DNA of 64,000 nucleotides from Glycomyces arizonensis DSM 44726 (GCF_000482705.1 NZ_AXWO01000024.1:29827-93826); one strand, 5' to 3'; shown: positions 8,246 to 17,928, counted from the stretch's first letter. Notes: generated by a model not told the origin, from the sequence alone. Numbers and translations: made by a program.

Positions 8246-9229
8246 ATGGCGCCCATGGGCGATCGATGGGTGGAAGTGGCCGACCGGGTGTGGGTGCGGC
8301 GCTGCGAGGAGCTGGACCTGTCGCTCGGGCTGGTCGCGGGCGACGACTGCTGCCTGGTGATCGACACCGGCGTCAGCGCCGACCACGGCTTCGCGTTCGC
8401 CACCGCCGTCCGCGAGCTCACGCCGCTGCCGTGGCAGATCGCCTACACGCACGACCACTTCGACCACTGGTTCGGGACCGCCGCGTTCGGCGAGTCGGCG
8501 ATCTGGGCCGTGGCCGACGGCGCCCGCTTCATCGCCACCGGCGACGAGCAGCGCAAACGCTGGGCCGCGAAGTACCGGCTCGACAGACGCGAGGAGGACG
8601 CCAGGGCCATCGGGCGCTCCCGGCTGGTGCCGCCGAACTGCCGCGTCAGCGGAGCGATCGGCCTGGACCTGGGCGGGCGGACCGTGGTGCTGCGCCAGGT
8701 GGGGCTCGCGCACTCCGACAACGACATGGTGGTGGAGGTGCCCGACGCGGGCGTGCTGTTCGCCGGGGACCTGGTGGAGAACGGCGCGCCGCCGTCGTAC
8801 GGCGACGCCTTCCCCTACCACTGGCCGCAGGCCGTGGAGTACCTGCTGAGCTGGCGGCCGCAGACGGTCGTGCCCGGCCACGGCGAGGCGGCCGACTACT
8901 GGTGGGCCAGGGGCCAGGTGCGCGAGATGGCCGAGGTGGCGCGGCTGTGCGGCGAGGTGGCCCAGGGCCTGGTGCCCGTTGAGGAGGCCGCCGAGCACGG
9001 GCCGTTCGGGCCCGAGACGATGCGCACCGCGATCGAGCGCAGCCGCCTGCTCGCCCCGCCTCCTCCCCCGCCGCCGCTCCCCGAGCCGCCCGCCCAGTCC
9101 GACCCCGAGGCGGCCCGGCAGAGCCCGATGGGCAACCCCGCCTTCGACGCGGCCCCGTGGGCGCCGGTCTGCATCTACGACGCGATCGACTACGTCATCG
9201 GCCCCGACGGCTCGATCGAGGCCGAATAG
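8246..9229 (+). CDS. Metallo-beta-lactamase-fold hydrolase
   Basis: This 327-residue protein belongs to the MBL-fold superfamily. The metal-binding motif HxHxDH is intact as THDHFDH at about residues 68-74, followed by AHSDNDMVV, a GDLVEN aspartate and PGHGEA histidine, giving a complete two-metal site. A proline-rich linker (APPPPPPPLPEPP) precedes a short C-terminal tail, unusual for the core fold. The start is uncertain: ATG 8246 and ATG 8255 are both possible and neither has a strong ribosome site. The substrate is unknown; similar proteins hydrolyse esters, lactones, thioesters or phosphodiesters. It is read alone, upstream of the solute-binding/VWA pair. Confidence 0.85.
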   Translation: MAPMGDRWVEVADRVWVRRCEELDLSLGLVAGDDCCLVIDTGVSADHGFAFATAVRELTPLPWQIAYTHDHFDHWFGTAAFGESAIWAVADGARFIATGDEQRKRWAAKYRLDRREEDARAIGRSRLVPPNCRVSGAIGLDLGGRTVVLRQVGLAHSDNDMVVEVPDAGVLFAGDLVENGAPPSYGDAFPYHWPQAVEYLLSWRPQTVVPGHGEAADYWWARGQVREMAEVARLCGEVAQGLVPVEEAAEHGPFGPETMRTAIERSRLLAPPPPPPPLPEPPAQSDPEAARQSPMGNPAFDAAPWAPVCIYDAIDYVIGPDGSIEAE

Positions 9230-9332
9230 GACTGTCGCATCGCTCGCGAGCTTGGTGCATACTGAGGTTCACCCAACGTATTGCCGACCCCCGACCTGAC
9301 TCACCCGGCGACCACCCTTCACGGGAGCACCA

Positions 9333-11363
9333 GTGTCCGACGGCGCACACCGCGACTCCGCGCGAACCGACCGACCGCCCCGACCGTCCGAGCGGCGCCG
9401 CCGCCTCGACCCGACGGCCACCGCCGTGTGGGCCGGAGCGGCCAGCGCCGCCATCAGCGTCGCCTTCAACGTCCTGAGCATCCAGGCCGAAGGGCTCACC
9501 GGCACCGAGCTCGAACGCATCAAGAACCTCGCGATCATCCTGGCGATCCCCGCGTTCGGCGTGACGACGGCGATCCTGTGGGCGCGGCTGTCGCGCTCGC
9601 CCACCCGGATCACCGCACTGGTCGACGCCCCGCCGACGCACCGGCCCCGCCCCACGACGCTCCTGTTCATCACGGCGCTCGCGCTCAACCTGCTCGGCGC
9701 GTGCTCGGGCATGGTGGCGCTGTTCCAGCCCCAGCTGCTCGACGTGTTCGACCCGCCGTGCGAGGACCCGATCGAGCTGACCGTCGCCGTCCCGCAGGAG
9801 GGCGCCGCGGGCTTCACCGACGTCGTCGCGGAGTTCGCGGACGACCAGCTCGACGAGCACGGCTGCCGCACGGTCAGCGTCACCGCCCTCCCCCTCTCCT
9901 GGCAGGAGGTCGAAGACGCCTTCGCGGACGACTGGCAGGGGAGGATGCGGCTCTCGCTCGGGATCCGGCCGGACGTGTGGATCGCCGAATCGGCCGCGCA
10001 GATCGATTACGCCGGCAGCCTCATGGACGACGACGCGCCGCTGGCGGGCGAACCGGTGCCGATCGGCACCACCCCGCTGGTGCTGGCGGTCCCCCAGGAC
10101 ATCGAGTCGCTGCACACGGCGGCCGAGACGGCGTTCGCATCGCTCATGCAGCCCGACGACAACGCCGTGGTGCGCGCCGACCCCGAGCAGTCGCTCACCG
10201 CGCTCTACCACCTCTCGTGGCTCTACGAGCTCAACGCGAACGACGCCGACATCGAGGAGGCGATCACGAGCGGGCTCGAATCGAACGGCATCGGCAAGGT
10301 CGGCGACACCGCGCTGCTGTGCCAGCTGTACCACCGCGACGCGGCGACGACGGCCGTGCTCACCACCGAGAGGGCCGTGGCCGTCTACAACGAGGAGGAG
10401 ATGGGCTCGGACTGCTCGCAGACCGACCGCCCCGACACGCAGCTCGACGCCCTGTACCCCATCGAGGACGTGCACCTGGACTACAGCGCCCTGCACCTCG
10501 GCTGGCCCGATCCCGAAGGGGCGGATCCGGCCGTCGAGGCCGACCGCGACCGCGCCGCCGAGGACTTCATCGACTGGCTCACCGCGCCGGACGGGCAGGC
10601 GTCGCTGGCGGACACGGGCATCCGCACCGATGCCGCCGAGACGCTGCTGGCCCGCGCTGGCGGCGTCAACACTGACGCGGCGCAGGAGGCCCACGTCCTC
10701 GACTCCGGTGCGCTGCCGGGTCTCGAAGCGCGCTTCAGCGAGGCCCGGATGCCCGTCCAGGTCCTGCTGGCGGTCGACAACTCCGCGGCGATGAGCCAGG
10801 CCGTCGGCACCGGGCAGGCCGAGGACGGCGAAGACCGGACCCTCGCCGACGTCGCCTTGGCGGGAGCCCAGGCGGCACTGGACGAGTTCGAGGACGACGA
10901 CGAGTTCGGGGTGTGGAGCTTCCCCACCGGCGAGGGCGATCCGGAGCCGGACCGCCTGCTGGAGATCGGGCCCGCCGACGAGGTCCATCGGACGCAGGCG
11001 GTGACGACGCTCGCCGCGCTGACACCGGAGGGCGACACCCCGCTGTACCACACGATCGCCGAAGGCGTGAGCGTCCTGGAGGGAGCCGACGACGAGCGGA
11101 CCCAGCCGGTCATGGTGGTCATCACCGGCGGCGAGGACGACGACCCGGCCCACGACACCGGCGTCGAGGCGCTCACCGCCCGGCTCAACGAGGCCGGCGT
11201 GCGCCTGTACGTCGTCACCGTCGCGGGCGCCACCTGCGAGACCACCGGTCTCGACGAGGTGGCGGAGGCGTCGCTCGGCCGGTGCGAGAGCGTCCAGGCC
11301 GGCTCGCTGGAGGCGACGTTCGCCGGAGTGTTCGACGAGATCTGGGGCGGCGACGATGCGTAG
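9333..11363 (+). CDS. Membrane-anchored solute-binding and von Willebrand A domain protein
   Basis: This 676-residue protein has about three predicted membrane helices near residues 31-52, 61-87 and 109-132. A periplasmic solute-binding-like region follows from about 148 (IELTVAVPQEGAAG) to 440. A von Willebrand factor A domain occupies about 470-665, with a MIDAS-like motif (VDNSAAMS, a variant of DxSxS) and a final EIWGGDD. It starts at GTG 9333 with CGGGAG upstream. The gene overlaps the downstream solute-binding protein gene by eight bases, so the two are coupled. No transporter subunits are nearby. The role is unknown; a surface complex that senses or captures a ligand and binds another protein by the VWA domain is an inference. 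Confidence 0.7.
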   Translation: MSDGAHRDSARTDRPPRPSERRRRLDPTATAVWAGAASAAISVAFNVLSIQAEGLTGTELERIKNLAIILAIPAFGVTTAILWARLSRSPTRITALVDAPPTHRPRPTTLLFITALALNLLGACSGMVALFQPQLLDVFDPPCEDPIELTVAVPQEGAAGFTDVVAEFADDQLDEHGCRTVSVTALPLSWQEVEDAFADDWQGRMRLSLGIRPDVWIAESAAQIDYAGSLMDDDAPLAGEPVPIGTTPLVLAVPQDIESLHTAAETAFASLMQPDDNAVVRADPEQSLTALYHLSWLYELNANDADIEEAITSGLESNGIGKVGDTALLCQLYHRDAATTAVLTTERAVAVYNEEEMGSDCSQTDRPDTQLDALYPIEDVHLDYSALHLGWPDPEGADPAVEADRDRAAEDFIDWLTAPDGQASLADTGIRTDAAETLLARAGGVNTDAAQEAHVLDSGALPGLEARFSEARMPVQVLLAVDNSAAMSQAVGTGQAEDGEDRTLADVALAGAQAALDEFEDDDEFGVWSFPTGEGDPEPDRLLEIGPADEVHRTQAVTTLAALTPEGDTPLYHTIAEGVSVLEGADDERTQPVMVVITGGEDDDPAHDTGVEALTARLNEAGVRLYVVTVAGATCETTGLDEVAEASLGRCESVQAGSLEATFAGVFDEIWGGDDA

Positions 11364-12738
11364 GCGCATCGGGATCGGCCCCGCCCGCGCGGGGTACAGG
11401 CGGCGGGAGCTCCTCGGCGGCCTGCTCTCGGCGGCGGGCGCGGGCGCCGCCGCCGCGCTCGGCGTCCAGGGGTATGTGCACCGCGAACGCGAGTTGGAGG
11501 ACCTTCCCGAGGGCTACCGGCTGGGCATCCTCGCGGGCGTGGACGAGAGCTCCGGCGCGCAGCGCGAGATGCTGGTGCGCCAGTGGAACCGGCTGCACGA
11601 GCACCACCAGGCCGAGATCCGCGACCTGCCGCCCAACGCCGACCTCCAGTACAACGGCATGCACGCCGCGCTCCAGGCCCGCGACACCGACGTCGACCTG
11701 GTCGCCGTCGACATCGCCTGGATCGCGGAGTTCGCCGAGCAGGGCTACCTCAGGCGGCTCGAGCACCTGGCCGACGACGGCTTCCTCCGCGCGCCGTTCC
11801 AGGCGGGGGTCATCGGGGGCGACGTGTACGCGCTGCCGTTCAACTCCGATGTGGGGCTGCTCTACTACCGCAGGGACCTCCTGGACGAGGACGACGAGCC
11901 GTCGCGGTGGGGCTGGGAGGAGTTCGCCGAGCGGGCCGAGGCGCTCACGGACGCCCTCGTGGGTTCGAGCGCCCACCCCGGCCTGGAGGGCGGCATCGCC
12001 ATGCAGCTCGCCCCGTACGAGGGCTTCACCGTCAACGTGTGGGAGGTGCTGCTGTCCAACGGCGCCGAGCCGGTGCGCGAGGACCTCATCCAGATCGCCG
12101 ACGACCCGCTCACCGTCCCCGCGCTGAACCGGCTCCAGGGCATGGTCAACCGGGGCACGGTCCTGCGCGATTCGCTCGCGTTCGACGAAGCGGGGTCGCT
12201 GACGGCCTTCCTGGAGGGCCGGACGGTCTTCCTGCGCCACTGGCCGCGCGCCTACCACCAGCTGCTGGCGAGCACCGCCGACCTGGACGTCGGCGTCGCG
12301 CCCATGCCGGGCAGGGGGGTGCTCGGCGGGCAGAGCCTGGCGGTGGCCGCTTCCTCGCGGTTCCCCGTCGTGTCCCAGGCCTTGGCGGAGTTCCTCACCG
12401 GCGACCGCAGCCAGCAGCTGCTGTTCGAGCGCGGCGGCTTCGCCGCCACGCGCCCCGAACCGTACGAGGACGCCGATCTGCGCAACGACGCCTACGGGCC
12501 TCCGGCGAAGGCGGGCGGCGGATCCGGCGGTGCGGCGCCCGCGGTCGGGTTCCCCATCGAGGACGTCGCGGTGCTCGAGGGCGGCCTGCGGGACGCCGGG
12601 CTCCGGCCCGCCGTCGACCACTACAAGCGCTTCAGCGAGGTCTTCAGCGACTACCTCCACGGCATCCTGTCCAACGGCGAGGAGGTCGACGCCGAGCGGC
12701 TCCAGACGGATCTGGAGCAGGCCGTCGAGGGGAAGTGA
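11356..12738 (+). CDS. Extracellular solute-binding protein (family 1), orphan
   Basis: This 460-residue protein resembles the sugar-binding subunits of trehalose/maltose-type ABC importers: ALPFNSDVGLLYYRRDLLDE, AMQLAPYEGFTVNVWEVL and FLTGDRSQQLLFERGGFAA are family-type segments in normal order. The N-terminus has a twin-arginine-like RRRELLGG followed by an Ala-rich hydrophobic stretch, but no lipobox cysteine, so it is probably tethered by the uncleaved helix or exported by Tat. The ATG overlaps the stop of the VWA gene. No permease or ATPase is encoded beside it. It converges on the aldo/keto reductase gene with only nine bases between stops. Confidence 0.8.
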   Translation: MRRRIGIGPARAGYRRRELLGGLLSAAGAGAAAALGVQGYVHRERELEDLPEGYRLGILAGVDESSGAQREMLVRQWNRLHEHHQAEIRDLPPNADLQYNGMHAALQARDTDVDLVAVDIAWIAEFAEQGYLRRLEHLADDGFLRAPFQAGVIGGDVYALPFNSDVGLLYYRRDLLDEDDEPSRWGWEEFAERAEALTDALVGSSAHPGLEGGIAMQLAPYEGFTVNVWEVLLSNGAEPVREDLIQIADDPLTVPALNRLQGMVNRGTVLRDSLAFDEAGSLTAFLEGRTVFLRHWPRAYHQLLASTADLDVGVAPMPGRGVLGGQSLAVAASSRFPVVSQALAEFLTGDRSQQLLFERGGFAATRPEPYEDADLRNDAYGPPAKAGGGSGGAAPAVGFPIEDVAVLEGGLRDAGLRPAVDHYKRFSEVFSDYLHGILSNGEEVDAERLQTDLEQAVEGK

Positions 12739-12747
12739 CCGGCTGGT

Positions 12748-13725
<978 letters not shown>

Positions 13726-13792
13726 GGTCTGGCCTCCATCGGTCGTGGTGTTCGTGTCGCGGTCGGCAGGGCTGGGGTTACCCCGATCGGGG

Positions 13793-14299
13793 CTAGAGGA
13801 ACGGCTGGTCGTCGAATGCGGTGTGGAGTTTGCGCAGCAGGGCGTCGAGTGTCCGGCGCTCGTCGGCGCTCAAGACCGAGAGCGCCTCGTCTTGGACGAC
13901 GAGTCCGGCGCGGACGGCCGATTCGATGGCCGCTCGGCCTCGGTCGGTCATCTTGACCTTGAGGCCGCGGCGGTCGTCGGGGTCGGGGAGCCGCTCGATG
14001 TACCCGGCGCTCTCGAGCTTATCGAGGCGGCCGGTGAGGCCGCCCGAGGAGAGCATGAGAGTGGCGCCGATCTGCTTGGGCGAGAGGATGAACGGTTCGC
14101 CGGAGCGGCGGATGCTGGCCAGGACGTCGAATTCGCCGCGGCCGAGGGCGTACTCGCCGTGGGCGCGGCCGAGCATGGCGCGGAGCTTCTGGGAGACGCG
14201 GTGGACGCGCCCGAAGAGGGCCATGGACTCGAGTTCGAGGTCGGGCAGCTCGCGGTGCCACTGCTCGACGATGCGGTCGACCGCGTCTGGTTCAGCCAT
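13793..14299 (-). CDS. MarR-family transcriptional regulator
   Basis: This 168-residue winged-helix repressor belongs to the MarR family. LMLSSGGLTGRLDKLESAGYIERLPDPDDRRGLKV-type recognition helix and wing (about residues 80-115) are typical, flanked by dimerisation helices. ATG 14299 is taken as the start; GTG 14317 in the same frame would add six residues and neither start has a strong ribosome site. It is divergent from the EamA exporter gene, and palindromic operators fill the gap, so it most likely represses both itself and the exporter operon in response to a small molecule. Confidence 0.88.
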   Translation of the reverse strand: MAEPDAVDRIVEQWHRELPDLELESMALFGRVHRVSQKLRAMLGRAHGEYALGRGEFDVLASIRRSGEPFILSPKQIGATLMLSSGGLTGRLDKLESAGYIERLPDPDDRRGLKVKMTDRGRAAIESAVRAGLVVQDEALSVLSADERRTLDALLRKLHTAFDDQPFL

Positions 14300-14362
14300 G
14301 GGGACATTCTCGCTCACCGCCCGAAGCGCCGCAGAGGTACCTCGCAGTGAAGTAAATCAACC

Positions 14363-14420
14363 TCAAGTATCTTGACGAAAACTATCTTAGCTCTAAGATA
14401 ATTAAGTACAAGCTACTTGG
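14363..14420. promoter_or_regulatory. MarR operator cluster
   Basis: Three palindromes lie in this gap. The central one, 14383-14400, is TATCTTAG-CT-CTAAGATA with perfect 8-bp arms, extending to AA/TT beyond. It is flanked by TCAAGTATCTTGA (14363-14375) and ACAAGCTACTTGG (14408-14420), each a CAAG-N3-CTTG site. TATCTT half-sites are common among MarR operators. The last site runs up to the exporter's ribosome site, so binding should block transcription or initiation. Confidence 0.75.
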
Positions 14421-14429
14421 AGGCGTGCC

Positions 14430-15335
14430 ATGAACACCCGCACCCGCGACATCGCCCTGACCGCGCTGGCTCCGGTCATGTGGGGCACCACGTACCTGGT
14501 GACCAGTGAATTCCTACCGCCCGACCGGCCCATGCTCACCTCGATGCTCCGGGCGCTCCCGGCCGGGCTGCTGCTCATCCTCATAGCCCGGCGGCTCCCC
14601 CGCGGCGCGTGGTGGTGGAAGTCAGCCGTGATCGGCACGCTCAACATCGCCGTGTTCTTCGCGATGCTGTTCCTGGCCGCCTACCGGCTGCCGGGCGGGG
14701 TCGCGGCCGTGGCCAGTGCCGCCGGACCGCTCACGACGGCCGGGGCGACGATCCTCATCCTCCACCAGAAGGTGCGGCTGCGGACGTGGCTGCTCGGCAT
14801 CGCCGGAGTCGGGGGCGTCGCGATGGTGGTGCTGACGGCCGAGGCACGACTCGACCTGATCGGCGCCCTCGCCGGGATCGGCGGGGTCGTCTCGATGTCG
14901 ACGGCGGTGGTGCTGACGAAGCGGTGGGGGCTGCCGCCGCAGGCCGGACCGGCGGCGCTGGCCGGGTGGCAGCTGACCGCGGGCGGCCTGCTGCTGGTCC
15001 CGGCGGCCTTCATTCTCGAAGGCGGCCTGCCGGAGTTCACCTCGGTGAACGTCGCCGGATACGTGTACCTGGGGCTGGTGAACACGGCGCTGGGCTACTG
15101 GCTGTGGTTCCGCGGCATCGGAAGGCTCTCGGTGGTGCCGTTGAGCTTCCTGGGCCTGTTCTCGCCGCTGACGGCGGCGACCCTCGGCTGGCTGGCGCTG
15201 GGCGAGACGTTCACCGCGTGGCAGACCGCCGGGTTCGCCGTGGCGCTGGCGGCGACCCTCACGAGCCAGCTGCCCGCGCGCCGGAAGGCCGCACTGCCGA
15301 TCGAGGAACCGAAACCCGAACTCACCCGAGTCTGA
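14430..15335 (+). CDS. EamA-family (DMT) exporter
   Basis: This 301-residue protein has ten predicted membrane helices arranged as two EamA repeats, starting with ALAPVMWGTTYLVTSEFLPPDRP and with the second repeat from about residue 150. Family members export amino acids, metabolites or drugs. It starts at ATG 14430 after TTGGAGG. It is the first gene of a two-gene unit controlled by the divergent MarR regulator, which suggests an inducible efflux role; the substrate is not visible from the sequence. Confidence 0.9.
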   Translation: MNTRTRDIALTALAPVMWGTTYLVTSEFLPPDRPMLTSMLRALPAGLLLILIARRLPRGAWWWKSAVIGTLNIAVFFAMLFLAAYRLPGGVAAVASAAGPLTTAGATILILHQKVRLRTWLLGIAGVGGVAMVVLTAEARLDLIGALAGIGGVVSMSTAVVLTKRWGLPPQAGPAALAGWQLTAGGLLLVPAAFILEGGLPEFTSVNVAGYVYLGLVNTALGYWLWFRGIGRLSVVPLSFLGLFSPLTAATLGWLALGETFTAWQTAGFAVALAATLTSQLPARRKAALPIEEPKPELTRV

Positions 15336-15349
15336 AAGGAAACGAGAAC

Positions 15350-15985
15350 ATGCGCATAGCGGTATTCGGAGCCGGAGGAAGCGTCGGCAGCAGAACGGTC
15401 GCCGAGGCGGCGGCCAGAGGCCACAAGGTGCTGGCCATCGCCAGGAAGCGGCTCGCCGGACTCCCCGGCAACGCCGAGACGCGGATCGGCGACGTGACCG
15501 ACACGGCGGCGGTGGAGCGGCTGAGCGGGGAAGCGGACGTCGTGATCAGCGCCGTGCGCCCTCCGCAGGGGCTGGAGCACCAGCAGGCCGCGGCCACGAA
15601 GACGCTGCTCGACGGGGTGGCGCCGACCGGGACCAGGCTCTTGATCGTCGGCGGAGCGGCGACGCTGCGGGTGCCCGACACGGGCGGGCTCGTGATGGAC
15701 GATCCGCGCTACGTGCAGGCCCCGTGGCGGGCGATCGCCGCGGCGGGCGCGGAGCAGCACGAGGTGTGCAGAGGCGAGAAGCGGGTGGACTGGGTGTACG
15801 TGAGCCCGTCGGCGAACCTGGTTCCCGGAGAGCGCACCGGCCGGTACCGGATCGGCGGCGACGAACTCCTGACAGACGAGCAGGGCGACTCGCGGATATC
15901 GGTGGAAGACCTGGCGGTCGCCCTCATCGACGAGGCGGAATCCCCAAGGCACCACCGAACCCGCTTCACGGTCGCCGCCGCCTGA
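15350..15985 (+). CDS. NAD(P)-binding oxidoreductase, NmrA/SDR-like
   Basis: This 211-residue protein has a Rossmann fold. The dinucleotide-binding loop GAGGSVGSRT is at residues 7-16, GDVTD follows near 47 and VGGAATL near 104. It resembles the small atypical-SDR (NAD(P)H-binding, YwnB/NmrA-like) proteins, which include flavin reductase-like and regulatory members. It starts at ATG 15350, 14 bases after the exporter stop, with AAAGGAAA as ribosome site. It is therefore likely co-induced with the EamA exporter. Confidence 0.82.
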   Translation: MRIAVFGAGGSVGSRTVAEAAARGHKVLAIARKRLAGLPGNAETRIGDVTDTAAVERLSGEADVVISAVRPPQGLEHQQAAATKTLLDGVAPTGTRLLIVGGAATLRVPDTGGLVMDDPRYVQAPWRAIAAAGAEQHEVCRGEKRVDWVYVSPSANLVPGERTGRYRIGGDELLTDEQGDSRISVEDLAVALIDEAESPRHHRTRFTVAAA

Positions 15986-16003
15986 TCCGAGCCGCCGGCG
16001 ACC

Positions 16004-16037
16004 CGTCGTCGAAGCGCTCGCGGGCGCTTCGACGACG
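16004..16037. terminator. Bidirectional hairpin terminator
   Basis: A perfect 14-bp stem (CGTCGTCGAAGCGC and its complement) with a six-base loop lies between the converging oxidoreductase and HigA-like genes. No T tract is present; its position and strength support a terminator for both. Confidence 0.8.
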
Positions 16038-16039
16038 TT

Positions 16040-16354
16040 CTACGTTGTCGCGAACGGTTCGATCCGGCGCAGTTCCACTGCCAGCCGCTCCCGCTCGGTT
16101 TCGAGGTCGAAGCGGTCTTGGAGGTTGAGCCAGAACCGATCCGACATCCCGAAATAGCGAGCGAGCCGAAGCGCGGTGTCGGCGGTGATCGATCGCTTCC
16201 CGTGCACGATCGCATTGATGCGGGGAACCGGCACTCCGATGGCGTGCGCGAGCTTGTACTGCGAGATGCCCATGGGATCCAGGAACTCCTCGAGCAGGAT
16301 CGCTCCGGGATGGATCGGTGGTAGCAGTTCCTCAGCCATCGCGCTCCCGTTCAT
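16040..16354 (-). CDS. higA: HigA-family antitoxin (XRE)
   Basis: This protein of up to 104 residues matches the HigA/VapI antidote family: HPGAILLEEFL, a helix-turn-helix around ISQYKLAHAIGVPVPRINAIVHGKRSI, and FGMSDRFWLNLQ. No HigB-type toxin is next to it. Its ATG (16354-16352) overlaps the VapC stop by ATGA; an alternative ATG at 16339 has a better ribosome site (GGGAG) and would give 99 residues. As a third gene behind VapBC it may be a regulator of the cluster, an orphan antitoxin or a second antidote. Confidence 0.85.
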   Translation of the reverse strand: MNGSAMAEELLPPIHPGAILLEEFLDPMGISQYKLAHAIGVPVPRINAIVHGKRSITADTALRLARYFGMSDRFWLNLQDRFDLETERERLAVELRRIEPFATT

Positions 16355-16791
16355 GGATCAGTGCGAGTCGGATCAATCCAGCGGACTTCGCTGAAACCAG
16401 CGAATCCGGTATCGGCACTGGCAATGGTCAGGCCATGCTCGATCGCCAACGCCACCAGGTGCGCATCCGGCACCAGTTTCACGGTGGGTCTCTCAGTTCG
16501 CATGATGCGCTCCAGAACGTTCCGGTGCCCCGGGCCCGGAGTGGGAACCCAGGCCCCCGAGCTGTCCAGCCATCGGTCAACCTGGTCCCAAGCCTTCTCC
16601 GAGGTGAGCGGCCTGCGGAATATCCGGGGGTTGGTCATGATGCGCATGAATCCCACCAGGTTCTCCCACGGGAGTCCCACGGTTTTGCCACGGCCGTTCA
16701 GCTGTCCGTCGAGCCAATCGAGCGTGGCCTTATGCCTCTCGTGGTCCGCATTGACCGCATAGACCAAGATGTTCACATCGACCAGGAACAC
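16351..16791 (-). CDS. vapC: VapC-like PIN-domain toxin
   Basis: This 146-residue PIN-domain ribonuclease has the family's acidic residues: Asp5 in LVDVNILVYA, a Glu near residue 43 (PWENLVGF), Asp near 110 (PDAHLVALA) and Asp near 128 (SADTGFAGF). VapC toxins cut tRNA or rRNA when released from the antitoxin. Its start overlaps the VapB stop by one base and it is followed by HigA with a four-base overlap, so the three genes are coupled. Confidence 0.87.
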   Translation of the reverse strand: MFLVDVNILVYAVNADHERHKATLDWLDGQLNGRGKTVGLPWENLVGFMRIMTNPRIFRRPLTSEKAWDQVDRWLDSSGAWVPTPGPGHRNVLERIMRTERPTVKLVPDAHLVALAIEHGLTIASADTGFAGFSEVRWIDPTRTDP

Positions 16792-17045
16792 TACTTGTGG
16801 TCCTCGCCCTCCGCGAGGGCGAGCATCTCAGCAGTGCTCGCCTGGTACGGCAAGAGCTCTCCACCGAGGTCTCTCGGGATGGTCCGCGCCCGATCCTGCT
16901 CTTGGCGGCGGTCCGGGCCGTCATAGGCGTCCAGGCCGATACTCAGGATCTCGTTGATCGCTTCTTTGAAGGTCATGTGCCGCTCCGCTCGGAGGCCCTC
17001 GATTCGGACCGCGAGACTGTCTTCAATGGTTACCGTTGTACGCAT
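16791..17045 (-). CDS. vapB: VapB-like ribbon-helix-helix antitoxin
   Basis: This 84-residue protein starts with a short ribbon-helix-helix domain (MRTTVTIEDSLAVRIEGLRAE), followed by an acidic tail that would wrap the toxin (PYQASTAEMLALAEGEDHK). It precedes vapC with overlap, as in vapBC modules. It is expected to bind its own promoter; an inverted repeat just upstream is a fitting operator. Confidence 0.85.
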   Translation of the reverse strand: MRTTVTIEDSLAVRIEGLRAERHMTFKEAINEILSIGLDAYDGPDRRQEQDRARTIPRDLGGELLPYQASTAEMLALAEGEDHK

Positions 17046-17046
17046 G

Positions 17047-17070
17047 CATCAATCCTTACATTAATTGATG
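17047..17070. promoter_or_regulatory. Putative VapB operator
   Basis: CATCAAT (17047-17053) and ATTGATG (17064-17070) form an inverted repeat with a ten-base spacer immediately upstream of vapB. A further partial copy (TTTGATGC) follows. Ribbon-helix-helix antitoxins bind such sites; this is inferred. Confidence 0.5.
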
Positions 17071-17118
17071 ATTTGATGCTACCGAATCGAGGACCATGAG
17101 CGAACGCGACACGCTGGG

Positions 17119-17928
17119 TCAGACCATCTTCTTCTTGTAGGCGCGCATCGCGAGCGGGGCCGTGACCGCGAAGATCACCACTGCCCAGATGGCCGTCCAC
17201 ATCAGCGGTTCGGCTATCGGGCCGCTGGAGAGCAGGCCGCGCATGGCGTCGGCCAGGTGCGTCACCGGGTTGACGTCAGCCCAGGCTCCGAGGAAGCCCG
17301 GCATCGTCGAGGTGTCCACGAACGCGCTGGAGGTGAACGTCAGCGGCATGATCACCACGAAGGAGTAGATCTGCACCTTCTCCTCCGAGTCGGCCAGCAC
17401 GCCCATCAGGACCGAGACCCAGGAGATCGCCAGCGCGAACACCACGATCACCACCGTCGCCAGCAGCGCCCCGCTCAGGCTGCGCAGCTCGAAGCCCATG
17501 AGCACGCCGAGGATCAGCATGACCGCCACGGACCACACCTGCTTGAACAGGTCGGCGAAGATCTTCCCCGCCAGGGGCGCCGAGCGCGCGATCGGCAGCG
17601 ACCGGAAGCGGTCGTACACGCCCTTGCGCAGGTCGGCGTTGATGCCGGTCCCGGTGTACATGGTCAGGAAGATCGCGTTCTGCGCGATGAGGCCGCCCAG
17701 CACGTACTGCAGGTAGTCCGTCGTCGACCCGGCCATCTGCCCGCCGAAGACGTACACGAACAGCAGCAGGAACATGACCGGGCTCAAGGACAGGTCCACG
17801 AGCTCGAACGGGTTGTGCTTGATGCGGACCATCTGCCGCCAGGCCATCGAGAGGGTCTGGCTCATGGTCGCGCCCAGGCCCGGCCGGCCGGTGACGCCGG
17901 ACGGGGTGTCGAGAGTCGCAGCCGTCAT
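17119..17928 (-). CDS. DrrB-like ABC-2 permease
   Basis: This 269-residue protein is the membrane subunit of a drug/lipid-type ABC exporter (DrrB/ABC-2 family). About six hydrophobic segments are visible, with FRSLPIARSAPLAGKI and VNPVTHLADAMRGLL as family landmarks. The start ATG 17928 overlaps the ATPase stop (ATGA). The pair probably exports an amphipathic compound; the substrate is unknown. Confidence 0.9.
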   Translation of the reverse strand: MTAATLDTPSGVTGRPGLGATMSQTLSMAWRQMVRIKHNPFELVDLSLSPVMFLLLFVYVFGGQMAGSTTDYLQYVLGGLIAQNAIFLTMYTGTGINADLRKGVYDRFRSLPIARSAPLAGKIFADLFKQVWSVAVMLILGVLMGFELRSLSGALLATVVIVVFALAISWVSVLMGVLADSEEKVQIYSFVVIMPLTFTSSAFVDTSTMPGFLGAWADVNPVTHLADAMRGLLSSGPIAEPLMWTAIWAVVIFAVTAPLAMRAYKKKMV

